From: CAYVIB01 sp964451365
GTDB lineage: Bacteria; Pseudomonadota; Gammaproteobacteria; Pseudomonadales; Cellvibrionaceae
Assembly: GCA_964451365.1 (NCBI GenBank)
Contig: CAYVIB010000033.1
Span: 1 to 57,650 of the forward strand
Length of the DNA stretch: 57,650 nt
Reading direction: 5' to 3'
The position numbers and the translations under genes were made by a program. The notes below the pieces were generated by a model. That model searched no databases. It saw only the letters and a list, made by a program, of their open reading frames with translations, and had not been told where the DNA came from. This document shows positions 1 to 8,937 of the stretch, in pieces (position 1 is the first letter of the stretch; each line of letters opens with the position of its first letter).

Positions 1-2
1 TG

Positions 3-3000
3 CCGACACATTCCCATGACTTGCTGCCCGATGGCCAGGTCGTGAGGCTGCAACTCAACGCCACGGGCAGTTCCGGGCCGCTGGCCTCGGCCAATATTCT
101 TGAATTGGTGGTGCTACAGGTTAATGGTGACTTCGACAACGACGGTATTCCGAACGGTGTCGAGTTTGATCTGGACAGCCTGGATCCCGCAAGTGGAGAC
201 AGTAATAACAACGGTATCCCGGACGGTGACGAGGACTTCGATGGAGATGGGCTTTCCAATCGTGACGAACTGGCTGTCGGCACCAAACTTGATAATGCTG
301 ACAGTGACAACGACGGCGTCACTGACTTTGATGAGGTACAGATATATGGTTCCGATCCGCTCGCGAGTGATTCGGATAGTGATGGCGTGCCGGATTATAT
401 CGAGGTTATTTCCGAATCCGATCCGGCAAACGATATCGATGCCTTTGTCGATCCCTTCTTCATTACGGCAATGACTGTCGAGCCGGCAAGTCTGACTCAC
501 GAGATGGGCCAGAATAGTAATACCGCACAGTTAACCGTTACCGCGCAGTTTGAACACGGTGGCAGAACCGATTTCGCCGAAATCACCCGACTGATCGAGC
601 TGCTGGTGTACAGCTCGACGAGTTCAGAGGTTGCTACCGTTGATACATCTGGCCAGGTAAGCTTCCACGGTGCGGGGTCCGCCGACCTTACGGTCAACTT
701 TATAGAAAACCCGGCACTCAACCAGACGGTGACGGTTACCGTGACCGAACCTGTGACCAACGAACCGAGTGAAGGTGTGGAAGACGGATTCCCGACCATC
801 AACCTAGTGGACGGTTATGCCGACGCAACGCTTTACCGCGGCTCACCCACTGCGCATTACGTGGCGTTCGACATCATTAGTGAAACCGACTTCGCGGTGA
901 GCGGTTTCGAATTCAACGGCCTGCCGGTACCCTTCTGGCAGTCGCCGGATTACTGTGGCGAACCGGTCCGTGTGGAGGATCAAGAGCTGAGTTGCCGGGA
1001 TTTTGATGGCATCTATATTTATCAGGAAGACATGCATCAGCCCGCCGAAGGCAACAACCGCGACCGCGACCAGGTGGACTACATTTCCAACCTGACACCG
1101 ATGCACGAAGCCCTGCCGACGAAGAATGTTGCCCGCTATGTGCTGGTATTCCCGCATGGTGTGCCGACAGAATATGACACCGGTGAGGGTTATGAAGCGT
1201 TTAAAGCACTCCTGCAGGCAGAACTGCATGTGTGGCGCGACGGCATGCGCGGCGAAGCCTATTACGACTATACCGCTTACGCCAATATTTCCGTAGAGAA
1301 TGACAAGCGTCCGGTTATCGGTATCAACAATCAATATATCGATATCGAGAATGGCTACCTTCCCACGCTGAACGGCATTAGTGCCCAGGCGGGAGATCTG
1401 TTAAACCTGGATATTGATGTCCACAATCCTGGTCACAACAGGCTGGCGATTGTTCCGATGCTGAACGGTCAACCGCTGGGTACCGAGTGTAAACCGATTA
1501 ATTTTGCCCAGCCGCAATACGTGGAAGCTCCCGCCCCGTTCCTCCCCGACGCATTTACGCCGGAAGGTATAATGATGCACGCGTGGGAAGGCGGGTTTAA
1601 GGCTGACCTTACCTTCCTGCCGTCCGTGCATGAACAGGTGGAAAACGTTCATGCGATGCGCATCTGGTATACGATTGGAGCCCCGGTTCCTTCTTCAGTC
1701 ATTGCTGCGTACGCAGAGCAATGGGCTCCGACATTACGGCTTGATGCTTCCGGAGAAGAGTTAATTTCCGAAATTCAGGATGTCAATCAGAACCCGAACA
1801 TGGAAGGCTCACTGGTGTTCGTCACCGAGGCCTGGTTGCCGGGGTCAACCCTGGACAATGCGCTACGTGACCCGATTCGTGTGCATGCGCCGTATTCCTA
1901 TCAGGAAAGCAGTCAAATTCAGCCGATTATCATTAAACGAATTGAGCTGTACGCAGGCAGTGACGGTGCTCCGGTAAGCGATTGTCGCGCGGCTGGATGG
2001 TATTTCGAACCCGGTTACAACGCCGCCTACAACAGATATGAATATAAAAAAGAAACTTTCTCCTCCAGTTTGAAGCCTGAGCAAGATGGAAGCGCGCTTT
2101 CTTTTGAAATAAGGGAAGAGCGATATGCTAACTGTACCGGTGAAGAAGTGTTTGCCGAGACCTGCAACATTGAAGAGGACACAACAGACGTTCCTGTATC
2201 CTCCTTATCGGTGAGCGCTTCAAACATCCAGTGTGATGCACCGACTTTTTCGCTTGAGGCGCCTCCGAGCATGTTGCGGGATGACTTCAATGCAGAGCTA
2301 GTTCCTACCGAATATGAAAATGATATATTCGATTTGATGAGTTCGAGCTGGTTTGCAATGAATGGCCAGACATCCCTTTATCTTAACGCTCGGGATAGCG
2401 CGTCGATCCATTCAATTTATGTCGTTGCGGACGAAGTGTTGGGAGAATTCGTTCCGGTCGGAGATTCCAATAGCAGGTTTGTCTACACTGGCAGTTCCAT
2501 AGAATTTATAACGGATGCGGAGAATGGGGCAGCGACAGTGTCATTGCATGTCGAATACGAATGTGACGGAGAGGACACCTCTATAAGTGTACAGCCACTG
2601 CCAATTCCGCAGACGCCTAGGACACCTCCAGCGGTTGAATTTATTGATGATGAAATAAGGGTTCGCCGATTTGGCACGTCAAAGGTTGAGATTGAAATTT
2701 TTGATGAAGGCAGGGACATAGCCGGCGTGCTTGCGTATGCGGAGACAGGCCAGGGGCCGCAACTAATCGGTCTGTTCAGTCCTTCACACGAAAGGCAACT
2801 CTGCTTCAGTAGCGGAGAAGTTGCTGTGCGGGAAATATGTCGCGCGGACTCCACCCGCTATTCATATGAGTCCTATTATTTCTCCACCAACGATTGGCAG
2901 AATATCGAACTTCCGCTGACAACTATTGTGGCATCCGGGGTATATCCGTTTACACTCATCGTTTTTGATCAGTCAGGGAATGTAACGGTCGACAATAGCC

Positions 3001-6000
3001 GCTTTATTAATATTGATCCGGAAGACACACCGAAAATACCCACGCCGGAGCCGATCGAGTATTTTCACAACCGCAAAAATTATGCGATACGCGAGCTGAT
3101 GCCGTGGGATGTCTATGTGGCAGAGTATGATCCGGATACGGCGCTGGATTTGCAGTATAAGTTTTGGATTCAGGATTCTTCGCTGGCGGTCAATACGTTT
3201 ATTTATAAGGTTTACATGAATGGCGGCTTTATCGAAGGCATCTTTGGCGACAATACCTCTCATAGCGGAGGTGAAGGCTGGAACGTCAATTTCTGTTATG
3301 GTCAGCCATCGCTCTGGAGTTATAAATCTTCTGAATCCAACGAAAAGCAAATTATTGTAGTTGCGCCGCAAAACATGCGCCGGGAAATGGTGGACAGCTA
3401 CGTTCATCACGTCATAGCTGAAGAGCTTTATTTGGATAGCGACTACGGCAGTGACTACGGCAGCGACTATGGAAGTGACTATGGAAGTGACTATGGAAGT
3501 GACTATGGAAGTGACTACGGCAATGACCAATCTGATTTCTACCAGGTAATAGGCGAGCTTGACGAGTCATTCGATTCGCCGTCCAGCCTGCAGAACGCAC
3601 ACTGGGAAAGCGAGGGCGTAAATATTGAGATCACTGCTGAAGACGCTTCCGAAGGCAGCACCAGTGTTCGATTCAGTGGTGGCTCAGGCTATTCGACGTT
3701 TACATATAGTGGCATTTTTAAAGCCGGCACTTTGACGTTTGATATCAAAACAACAAACCGGGAGATGCGGTTCCGAAATTATTCGAATGAGGGCGCGGAT
3801 CTTGATATTACCTCGGACGATAAATGGCAAACATTCGCTATCGAACTTGAAGCTGGCTTTAACAAGTTGGAATGGTCATCATCCGATTACGGTAGCGATT
3901 TGGCTCCGGTCTACATCGATAACGTGCGTTTTATCGCCGATGGCGGGCAGGATCAACCTCCCGGTTACTTCAGCTTGCACGTAGAGGACGATGCAGGTTA
4001 TGGCTACGGCTCGATCAATGATCCCAATCCGCAACGATTTGGTTCTGAAGGTACCTTCCCCGGATCGTGTGAACGAATTCCGGTATACGGCGGCGAGAAC
4101 TTTGCCAACTACGTGCCTGAGAACAGTATTGGCACCGAGTTGGGTAACCTGGGGAATGTTCAGTCCCTGGTTGAACTTTTCCAAGGAATCCACGGCTACG
4201 GTTACGGCTTTGGAAGCGGGTATGGCTATCGCGACTGGACTGAGTATTGTATCGGTATAAGTGAAAGCAATCCTGTTGACATGGATTATGGCTACTGCGA
4301 AGTGATTCCGTTCGATGATCCCGAGGATACCGACGGCGATGGTCTTGCGGACGTTACCGAAATGCTCATTTACGGCACCGACCCGTCCAACAGCGACAGT
4401 GATGGCGATCGAATTCCAGATTACATTGAGTTGCTGTCCGGTTCCGACCCGTTGGATCAGACCCAGGCTCTTCTCAACCCGGCGATGATTACCTCCATTG
4501 AAGGCGCTCCGCAGTCGATCGAGCATGTCATGGGTTACTTCGATAATAAAAAGCTGTTGCGGGTGATGGCGACTGTATCGATAAACGGTAAGTCACATCT
4601 GGTGGATATTTCCAGCCGCGATGACTTGTTGTCATTCTCGACTCAGAACAACCTGATAACTATTACACAGGACGGTACGGTCGAATTCCTTGCCGCAGGC
4701 AATACCGATGTTGATGTTGCACTTGTCTCTGACTCAACCGTTAGCGCTTCTGTATCCCTTACCATTCTGGAAAACCAGAACCAATACGCTCCAGGGGAGT
4801 TTTACTGGAGCCAGGCACTGGGGCTGTCTTCCTCCCCGGGAATTACGGTAGATGGAAACGGCTATCTCTATATTCCGATAGAGAACACCTTGTACGCGCT
4901 GGATGCTGACGGGACAGTGCGGTGGCACTATCGAACCCTTGGCGAAATTGAGGCCGCTCCGGCGATAGGCCCCAATGGAAACGTTCATATCCTTTCCAGC
5001 GATGGTCACATGCACGTATTAGAGAGCGCTGGAAGCTTGATTCGCGATATCGAAGTAACTTGGTGGAACGAAGGTGAAAAGTCCATTGCTGTGACGGCGA
5101 CTGGCGTAGTTAAGCTGGTCATGCCCAACGGTGCTTATTATGAGGTGGATTCAGAAGGTAACCGGGTTCAGACAGGTTACTATCATGACGCCACCGAGTT
5201 TGCCATCCTGCCCGACGGCTCCATGGCGGCAATCGACAACCGCCGTTTGTGGCTCTATGACCCGTCGAATACTCGAACGGAATTGTTCGAGTTCAATGGT
5301 GAAGTGCGCGCGGGTCCCGTTGTTTCTTCGGAAGGTATTATTTACATGGCTGCGGACGATAAATTATTCGCGGTTAATATCGCCGGCGAGCTGTTATGGA
5401 CCTATTACGCGGAAGGAATGATCAACAGGCTGTCAATCGGCAAGGGCGGACGGATCTATTTTGGCGCCGACGATAGTTTGCTTTATGCGGTAAGCGAAAA
5501 CGGTGAAGGGTTGTGGAAGTTCAAGATGAACGCGACCAGTGTGACAACACCTGTTGTCGGCGGCGACGGTACCGTTTATGCGGCATCGTTGGATGGTAAT
5601 CTATACGCGTTGGATACCGATGGAAATCTACGGTGGTCGTTCGATACAGGAAGTGAAATTACCACAGCGCCCGCAATTGGTAAAAATGGACTCGTTTACC
5701 TGTTGCCAGCTTCCGGTGATCTGCATATTTTCCCGGATTACTACGGTGAAAACATCAATGCTTACTGGCCGATGCATGGTCATGACCAAAGCGGGTCCAA
5801 CAATTACTGTACCTTCGGCCCGAACGGGTACAGTGCCGATACCGATTGGGATCAGGACGGCCTGACTGACTGCCGGGAATATGCTCACGGTCTCGATCCG
5901 CTGTCGGATGAAACAGGTGAGGACCGTGACGGCGATAGCCTGAGCAATATCGAGGAAGTCATCCTCGGCACCGATTGGGACAGGGCTGATACCGACGGAG

Positions 6001-7184
6001 ATGGACTCAGCGACAGCCATGAGATCAACATAAGTTCAACTAATCCGCTCAGACGGGATTCCGACAGCGATGGTTTGACCGACGATTATGAAACTCAGCA
6101 GGGCACCGACCCACTTAACGATATGGAGGCCGCTCTAGACCGTGATAATGACGGAGTATCGAACTATTTAGAATCCCTGGCTTTCACAAACCCGCTCAAT
6201 CCCGAGTCAGTGCCTCAGGAATATAATGCCGCGGTAGTTATCGAGGGTTATTCAATTGAGGTTCTCGATCCGAATTTAACGAAGTTGTTTAAAATCAGCG
6301 AGCAGGCATCCGGTAGGGGGGCATTTTCTCCAGACGGAAAATATTATGCACTGCCAATCAGTGACTATCCTTATCTCAAGCTCTACAGTCTGCCAACCTG
6401 GACGCCATTGCCCACGTTGTCTCCACGCTTCGAAACATCCGGCGCGCAAATAGAAAAGGTTGTATTTTCGCCCGATGGAAGTTTGATGGCGTTGGCTCAT
6501 TCCGGCGCACCGTACTTGTCTGTCTATCGCACAGACGACTGGACACCTCTTTCGGCTCCGGTTGATCTACCTAACAATACCATTGAAGACCTGGATTTCT
6601 CTCCGGATGGATCGACACTGGCGGCGGTTTCCTATTGGAATACAAGTAACAACGGCGGAATTGCGCTGTTTGATACGGCGTCTTTTACAAGGCTGCCGAA
6701 TCCGGAACCTGTATCGGCCTCAACCAGTAGTCGTTACTACACGTCTGTAGCCTACTCGAATGACGGCACAAAAATGGCGGTCGGGCATTCCATGGGCAAT
6801 CGCCTGGCGATTTACGATACAAGCAATTACAGCCTGCTACCGGTAGCCGGCTCGATTACTTCCCAGCCTCGTTCCCTTAGTTGGAGTCCTGACGACAGCT
6901 ATCTGGCGTTCAGCATTTACAATAGAGCAGGGTTGATCGATACGAACGATTTTTCAATCATTGCGGACACGTATAGCAGTATCGGCTGGTTGTACGTTAA
7001 CGAAGTGGAGTTTTCTCCCGGGTACAGCCTGTTTGCAGCTGGTGACTTTTATGGCTATAACTCAAACTCCTTTACCTTCGATCTGGATTTGACGACAGTG
7101 GAGCAAATCATCCAGTTTGATAATGACGACGAATATTGGGAAGCGATCGGTGTATCGTTAAACTCCACTATTAACCAGGAATAG
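3..7184 (+). CDS. Giant secreted protein with TSP3 repeats, Big_2-like domains, PQQ-like propeller and WD40-like C-terminus (5' partial)
   Basis: The frame is open to the left edge and enters in mid-domain, so the true start lies outside the window; the TTG at 21 is not convincing. In order there are aspartate-rich calcium-binding thrombospondin type 3 repeats (about 130-410), a Big_2/Ig-like domain (about 465-760), a long unrecognised cysteine-containing region (780-3430), an SDYG repeat tract (3438-3521), a beta-sandwich-like segment, Gly-Tyr-rich stretches (about 4000-4290), more TSP3 (about 4313-4460), a second Ig-like domain, a PQQ-type beta-propeller with repeated LYALDxDG-like blades (about 4800-5740), TSP3 again (5838-6180), and a WD40-like propeller with FSPDG motifs (about 6230-7150). 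This is a surface or secreted architecture. Two periplasmic foldase-like lipoproteins follow after 9 bp, suggesting one operon. The function is unknown; adhesion or a scaffold for the downstream giants is an inference. Confidence 0.8.
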   Translation, partial: PTHSHDLLPDGQVVRLQLNATGSSGPLASANILELVVLQVNGDFDNDGIPNGVEFDLDSLDPASGDSNNNGIPDGDEDFDGDGLSNRDELAVGTKLDNADSDNDGVTDFDEVQIYGSDPLASDSDSDGVPDYIEVISESDPANDIDAFVDPFFITAMTVEPASLTHEMGQNSNTAQLTVTAQFEHGGRTDFAEITRLIELLVYSSTSSEVATVDTSGQVSFHGAGSADLTVNFIENPALNQTVTVTVTEPVTNEPSEGVEDGFPTINLVDGYADATLYRGSPTAHYVAFDIISETDFAVSGFEFNGLPVPFWQSPDYCGEPVRVEDQELSCRDFDGIYIYQEDMHQPAEGNNRDRDQVDYISNLTPMHEALPTKNVARYVLVFPHGVPTEYDTGEGYEAFKALLQAELHVWRDGMRGEAYYDYTAYANISVENDKRPVIGINNQYIDIENGYLPTLNGISAQAGDLLNLDIDVHNPGHNRLAIVPMLNGQPLGTECKPINFAQPQYVEAPAPFLPDAFTPEGIMMHAWEGGFKADLTFLPSVHEQVENVHAMRIWYTIGAPVPSSVIAAYAEQWAPTLRLDASGEELISEIQDVNQNPNMEGSLVFVTEAWLPGSTLDNALRDPIRVHAPYSYQESSQIQPIIIKRIELYAGSDGAPVSDCRAAGWYFEPGYNAAYNRYEYKKETFSSSLKPEQDGSALSFEIREERYANCTGEEVFAETCNIEEDTTDVPVSSLSVSASNIQCDAPTFSLEAPPSMLRDDFNAELVPTEYENDIFDLMSSSWFAMNGQTSLYLNARDSASIHSIYVVADEVLGEFVPVGDSNSRFVYTGSSIEFITDAENGAATVSLHVEYECDGEDTSISVQPLPIPQTPRTPPAVEFIDDEIRVRRFGTSKVEIEIFDEGRDIAGVLAYAETGQGPQLIGLFSPSHERQLCFSSGEVAVREICRADSTRYSYESYYFSTNDWQNIELPLTTIVASGVYPFTLIVFDQSGNVTVDNSRFINIDPEDTPKIPTPEPIEYFHNRKNYAIRELMPWDVYVAEYDPDTALDLQYKFWIQDSSLAVNTFIYKVYMNGGFIEGIFGDNTSHSGGEGWNVNFCYGQPSLWSYKSSESNEKQIIVVAPQNMRREMVDSYVHHVIAEELYLDSDYGSDYGSDYGSDYGSDYGSDYGSDYGNDQSDFYQVIGELDESFDSPSSLQNAHWESEGVNIEITAEDASEGSTSVRFSGGSGYSTFTYSGIFKAGTLTFDIKTTNREMRFRNYSNEGADLDITSDDKWQTFAIELEAGFNKLEWSSSDYGSDLAPVYIDNVRFIADGGQDQPPGYFSLHVEDDAGYGYGSINDPNPQRFGSEGTFPGSCERIPVYGGENFANYVPENSIGTELGNLGNVQSLVELFQGIHGYGYGFGSGYGYRDWTEYCIGISESNPVDMDYGYCEVIPFDDPEDTDGDGLADVTEMLIYGTDPSNSDSDGDRIPDYIELLSGSDPLDQTQALLNPAMITSIEGAPQSIEHVMGYFDNKKLLRVMATVSINGKSHLVDISSRDDLLSFSTQNNLITITQDGTVEFLAAGNTDVDVALVSDSTVSASVSLTILENQNQYAPGEFYWSQALGLSSSPGITVDGNGYLYIPIENTLYALDADGTVRWHYRTLGEIEAAPAIGPNGNVHILSSDGHMHVLESAGSLIRDIEVTWWNEGEKSIAVTATGVVKLVMPNGAYYEVDSEGNRVQTGYYHDATEFAILPDGSMAAIDNRRLWLYDPSNTRTELFEFNGEVRAGPVVSSEGIIYMAADDKLFAVNIAGELLWTYYAEGMINRLSIGKGGRIYFGADDSLLYAVSENGEGLWKFKMNATSVTTPVVGGDGTVYAASLDGNLYALDTDGNLRWSFDTGSEITTAPAIGKNGLVYLLPASGDLHIFPDYYGENINAYWPMHGHDQSGSNNYCTFGPNGYSADTDWDQDGLTDCREYAHGLDPLSDETGEDRDGDSLSNIEEVILGTDWDRADTDGDGLSDSHEINISSTNPLRRDSDSDGLTDDYETQQGTDPLNDMEAALDRDNDGVSNYLESLAFTNPLNPESVPQEYNAAVVIEGYSIEVLDPNLTKLFKISEQASGRGAFSPDGKYYALPISDYPYLKLYSLPTWTPLPTLSPRFETSGAQIEKVVFSPDGSLMALAHSGAPYLSVYRTDDWTPLSAPVDLPNNTIEDLDFSPDGSTLAAVSYWNTSNNGGIALFDTASFTRLPNPEPVSASTSSRYYTSVAYSNDGTKMAVGHSMGNRLAIYDTSNYSLLPVAGSITSQPRSLSWSPDDSYLAFSIYNRAGLIDTNDFSIIADTYSSIGWLYVNEVEFSPGYSLFAAGDFYGYNSNSFTFDLDLTTVEQIIQFDNDDEYWEAIGVSLNSTINQE
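3438..3521 (+). repeat. 12-bp tandem repeat, seven copies, encoding (SDYG)7
   Basis: Seven head-to-tail 12-bp units each encode Ser-Asp-Tyr-Gly. The central units use identical codons (agt gac tat gga) and the flanking ones use synonymous variants. Because the unit is a multiple of three, slippage would change the tract length without shifting the frame. Further Gly-Tyr-rich stretches occur about 550-800 bp downstream in the same protein. Confidence 0.9.
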
Positions 7185-7193
7185 AGTAGTAAC

Positions 7194-8033
7194 ATGGCAA
7201 AGATTCAGGTAAGCAAAATGAAACGAAGTGCAACAGCAGTATTTATATTTTTCTGTCTTTACGGCTGCGATAAAACCGACCGAGTTGCCGAAGTCGGCGA
7301 CGAGTCGGTAACCCGGCAGCAGTACGAGTCCTATTTGAAACTCAAGCGCATTCCTTTGAATGACACCGCTAAATACGAGCGCCAACTGGTGGAGTATTTA
7401 AAGCGCGAGGCCATGGCGCAGGCCATTCTGGAAGAGGGCAAGCTCGACCAGGCGCTGATCGATGCGGAAGTGGAGGAGTTCCGCAAACAACTGGTTATCA
7501 GCCGCTATTTCGAAACCTATCTGGACGATCAGGCAACGGACGAAGGCATCCAGAATTTCTACGCGGAAAACGAAGAAAACTTTACCAGCGAAAAAGTGCA
7601 CGTGGCTCATATTCTTTTCCGGGTGCGGCCCGACATGGAAGAGTCCGAGCGCTCAGCCATCCTGACCACCGCGCATGAAGCCTACAGTAAAATCCGCGCC
7701 GGCGAATCCTTCGATGAAATGGCCAAAACCCTCTCCGAGGATAAGGTGTCCGCCGCCAAAGGCGGTGACCTGGGCTGGATCAAAAAGGGTGCGGTGGCCC
7801 CGGCGTTTTCCGACAAAGCGTTTGCCCTGAAAAAAGGCGAGGTTTCCGAACCGTTTCTGACACCTTTCGGTTTTCATATTGTGAAAGTGCTGGATGAAAA
7901 GCAGTTGGTTAAACAGCCGCTTGAAGCAGTGAAAGGGGATATCCGTTACCAGTTGCGCAATAAGGCCAAGGCGGCAGAGAAGGAACGCCTGTTGGATAAA
8001 GTCAGCTATAAGATTTTAGAGGGTGAGAAGTAA
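7194..8033 (+). CDS. Parvulin-type peptidyl-prolyl isomerase lipoprotein (PpiC/SurA-like)
   Basis: This 279-residue protein has a short signal peptide ending in a lipobox-like LYGC, so it is probably lipid-anchored in the periplasm. An N-terminal SurA/PpiC-type helical region (about residues 30-125) precedes a rotamase domain (about 130-235). The domain shows the family hallmarks VHVAHILFRV near its start, GGDLGWIKKG in the middle and FGFHIVKV at its end. The likely role is folding or holding secreted proteins. It starts 9 bp after the giant upstream gene and ends directly against the next lipoprotein, so it is probably dedicated to the giant secreted proteins of this array (inference). ATG 7218 is an alternative start that gives a more standard lipoprotein signal. 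EpsD-like exopolysaccharide PPIases are the closest family I recall. Confidence 0.85.
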   Translation: MAKIQVSKMKRSATAVFIFFCLYGCDKTDRVAEVGDESVTRQQYESYLKLKRIPLNDTAKYERQLVEYLKREAMAQAILEEGKLDQALIDAEVEEFRKQLVISRYFETYLDDQATDEGIQNFYAENEENFTSEKVHVAHILFRVRPDMEESERSAILTTAHEAYSKIRAGESFDEMAKTLSEDKVSAAKGGDLGWIKKGAVAPAFSDKAFALKKGEVSEPFLTPFGFHIVKVLDEKQLVKQPLEAVKGDIRYQLRNKAKAAEKERLLDKVSYKILEGEK

Positions 8034-8930
8034 GTGTCTTGTTGGATTAAAAATTTTTTGGTTGCAGGGGTTGTCGCATCACTTTTGTTAGCGATTACCG
8101 CCTGCAACAGGAAAAGCGAAGAATCTGCATCCGAAGGTGAGGCAATAAATTCCGTGCCTCACGGGGGTGAAGTTCTGGCGCGAGTTAATGGCGAGGATAT
8201 TACCGAAGCGGATGTGGCCGGCATGATAGACCGCACTTTCAGCGTGGCCGAACAGTTATCCATCAATGCGGACGTGGAGCGCAAAGTGTTGGAAAGCCTG
8301 GTTGCCGCGAGGGCGATGCGACAGTCCGTGGAACGGGACATGACGGCGCGGGAAAAGTTTGAACTCGAACAGAAGGTCAAGGCGTACAAAGAGGAACTTT
8401 ATATCAAGGAATATATGAACAGGCATGTTTCTCCCGAACCCGTCACCACCGCCATGGTGAAGGAATACTACGAATCCCATCCGGAACGCTTCGGAGGTGG
8501 GGTGTTGAAAACCTTTGAAATGCTCAAGCCAAAATCGGCCTTGAACGAAGAGCAACGGGACAGGCTATTGGCATCGGCAGCAAAGATAAATGCCAGTGAG
8601 GATTGGGCGTCGCTCGCAATGACTTTGAACAACGAAATTGAACTGGCTTACCTGAGCACTCGTGCAACGCCGGAAATACTGACAGACGAATTGGCGCGGG
8701 TTCTGAGCTCGCTGAAGGCGGGCGAAACCTCCGGCTTTGTTCTTGAAAACCAGGCTCCTGTCATTTATCGCGTGACAAAGGAGGAAACCATTCCTCCAAA
8801 ACCGCTGGCCGAAGTCAGCGGGGAAATACGCAAGATGCTGGCGCCTCTGAATCTAAAAAAAGCAGTAAAACGGGTAACGGATGAGGTTGTAAAGCAATCC
8901 AAAGTCGAATACATAAATAAAGAAAATTAA
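8034..8930 (+). CDS. SurA-like periplasmic lipoprotein, probable foldase partner with degenerate PPIase domain
   Basis: A 298-residue protein starts at a GTG immediately after the upstream stop, so the two are translationally linked. The signal peptide ends in a good lipobox (ITAC, Cys24). Residues about 45-140 resemble the SurA/PpiC N-terminal domain (RVNGEDITEADV, then charged helices). The following 120 residues occupy the place of a parvulin domain but lack the clear AHIL, GGDLGW and FGFHI motifs of its neighbour. I infer that it chaperones without isomerase activity, or that the pair work as a heterodimer. The gene ends 7 bp before the next giant gene. Confidence 0.7.
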   Translation: MSCWIKNFLVAGVVASLLLAITACNRKSEESASEGEAINSVPHGGEVLARVNGEDITEADVAGMIDRTFSVAEQLSINADVERKVLESLVAARAMRQSVERDMTAREKFELEQKVKAYKEELYIKEYMNRHVSPEPVTTAMVKEYYESHPERFGGGVLKTFEMLKPKSALNEEQRDRLLASAAKINASEDWASLAMTLNNEIELAYLSTRATPEILTDELARVLSSLKAGETSGFVLENQAPVIYRVTKEETIPPKPLAEVSGEIRKMLAPLNLKKAVKRVTDEVVKQSKVEYINKEN

Positions 8931-8937
8931 TTGCGTT

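Noticed and set aside
3438..3521. Possible CRISPR-like array
   Set aside because: The units are contiguous 12-bp coding repeats without spacers. The 225-bp and 294-bp arrays are likewise contiguous coding repeats.
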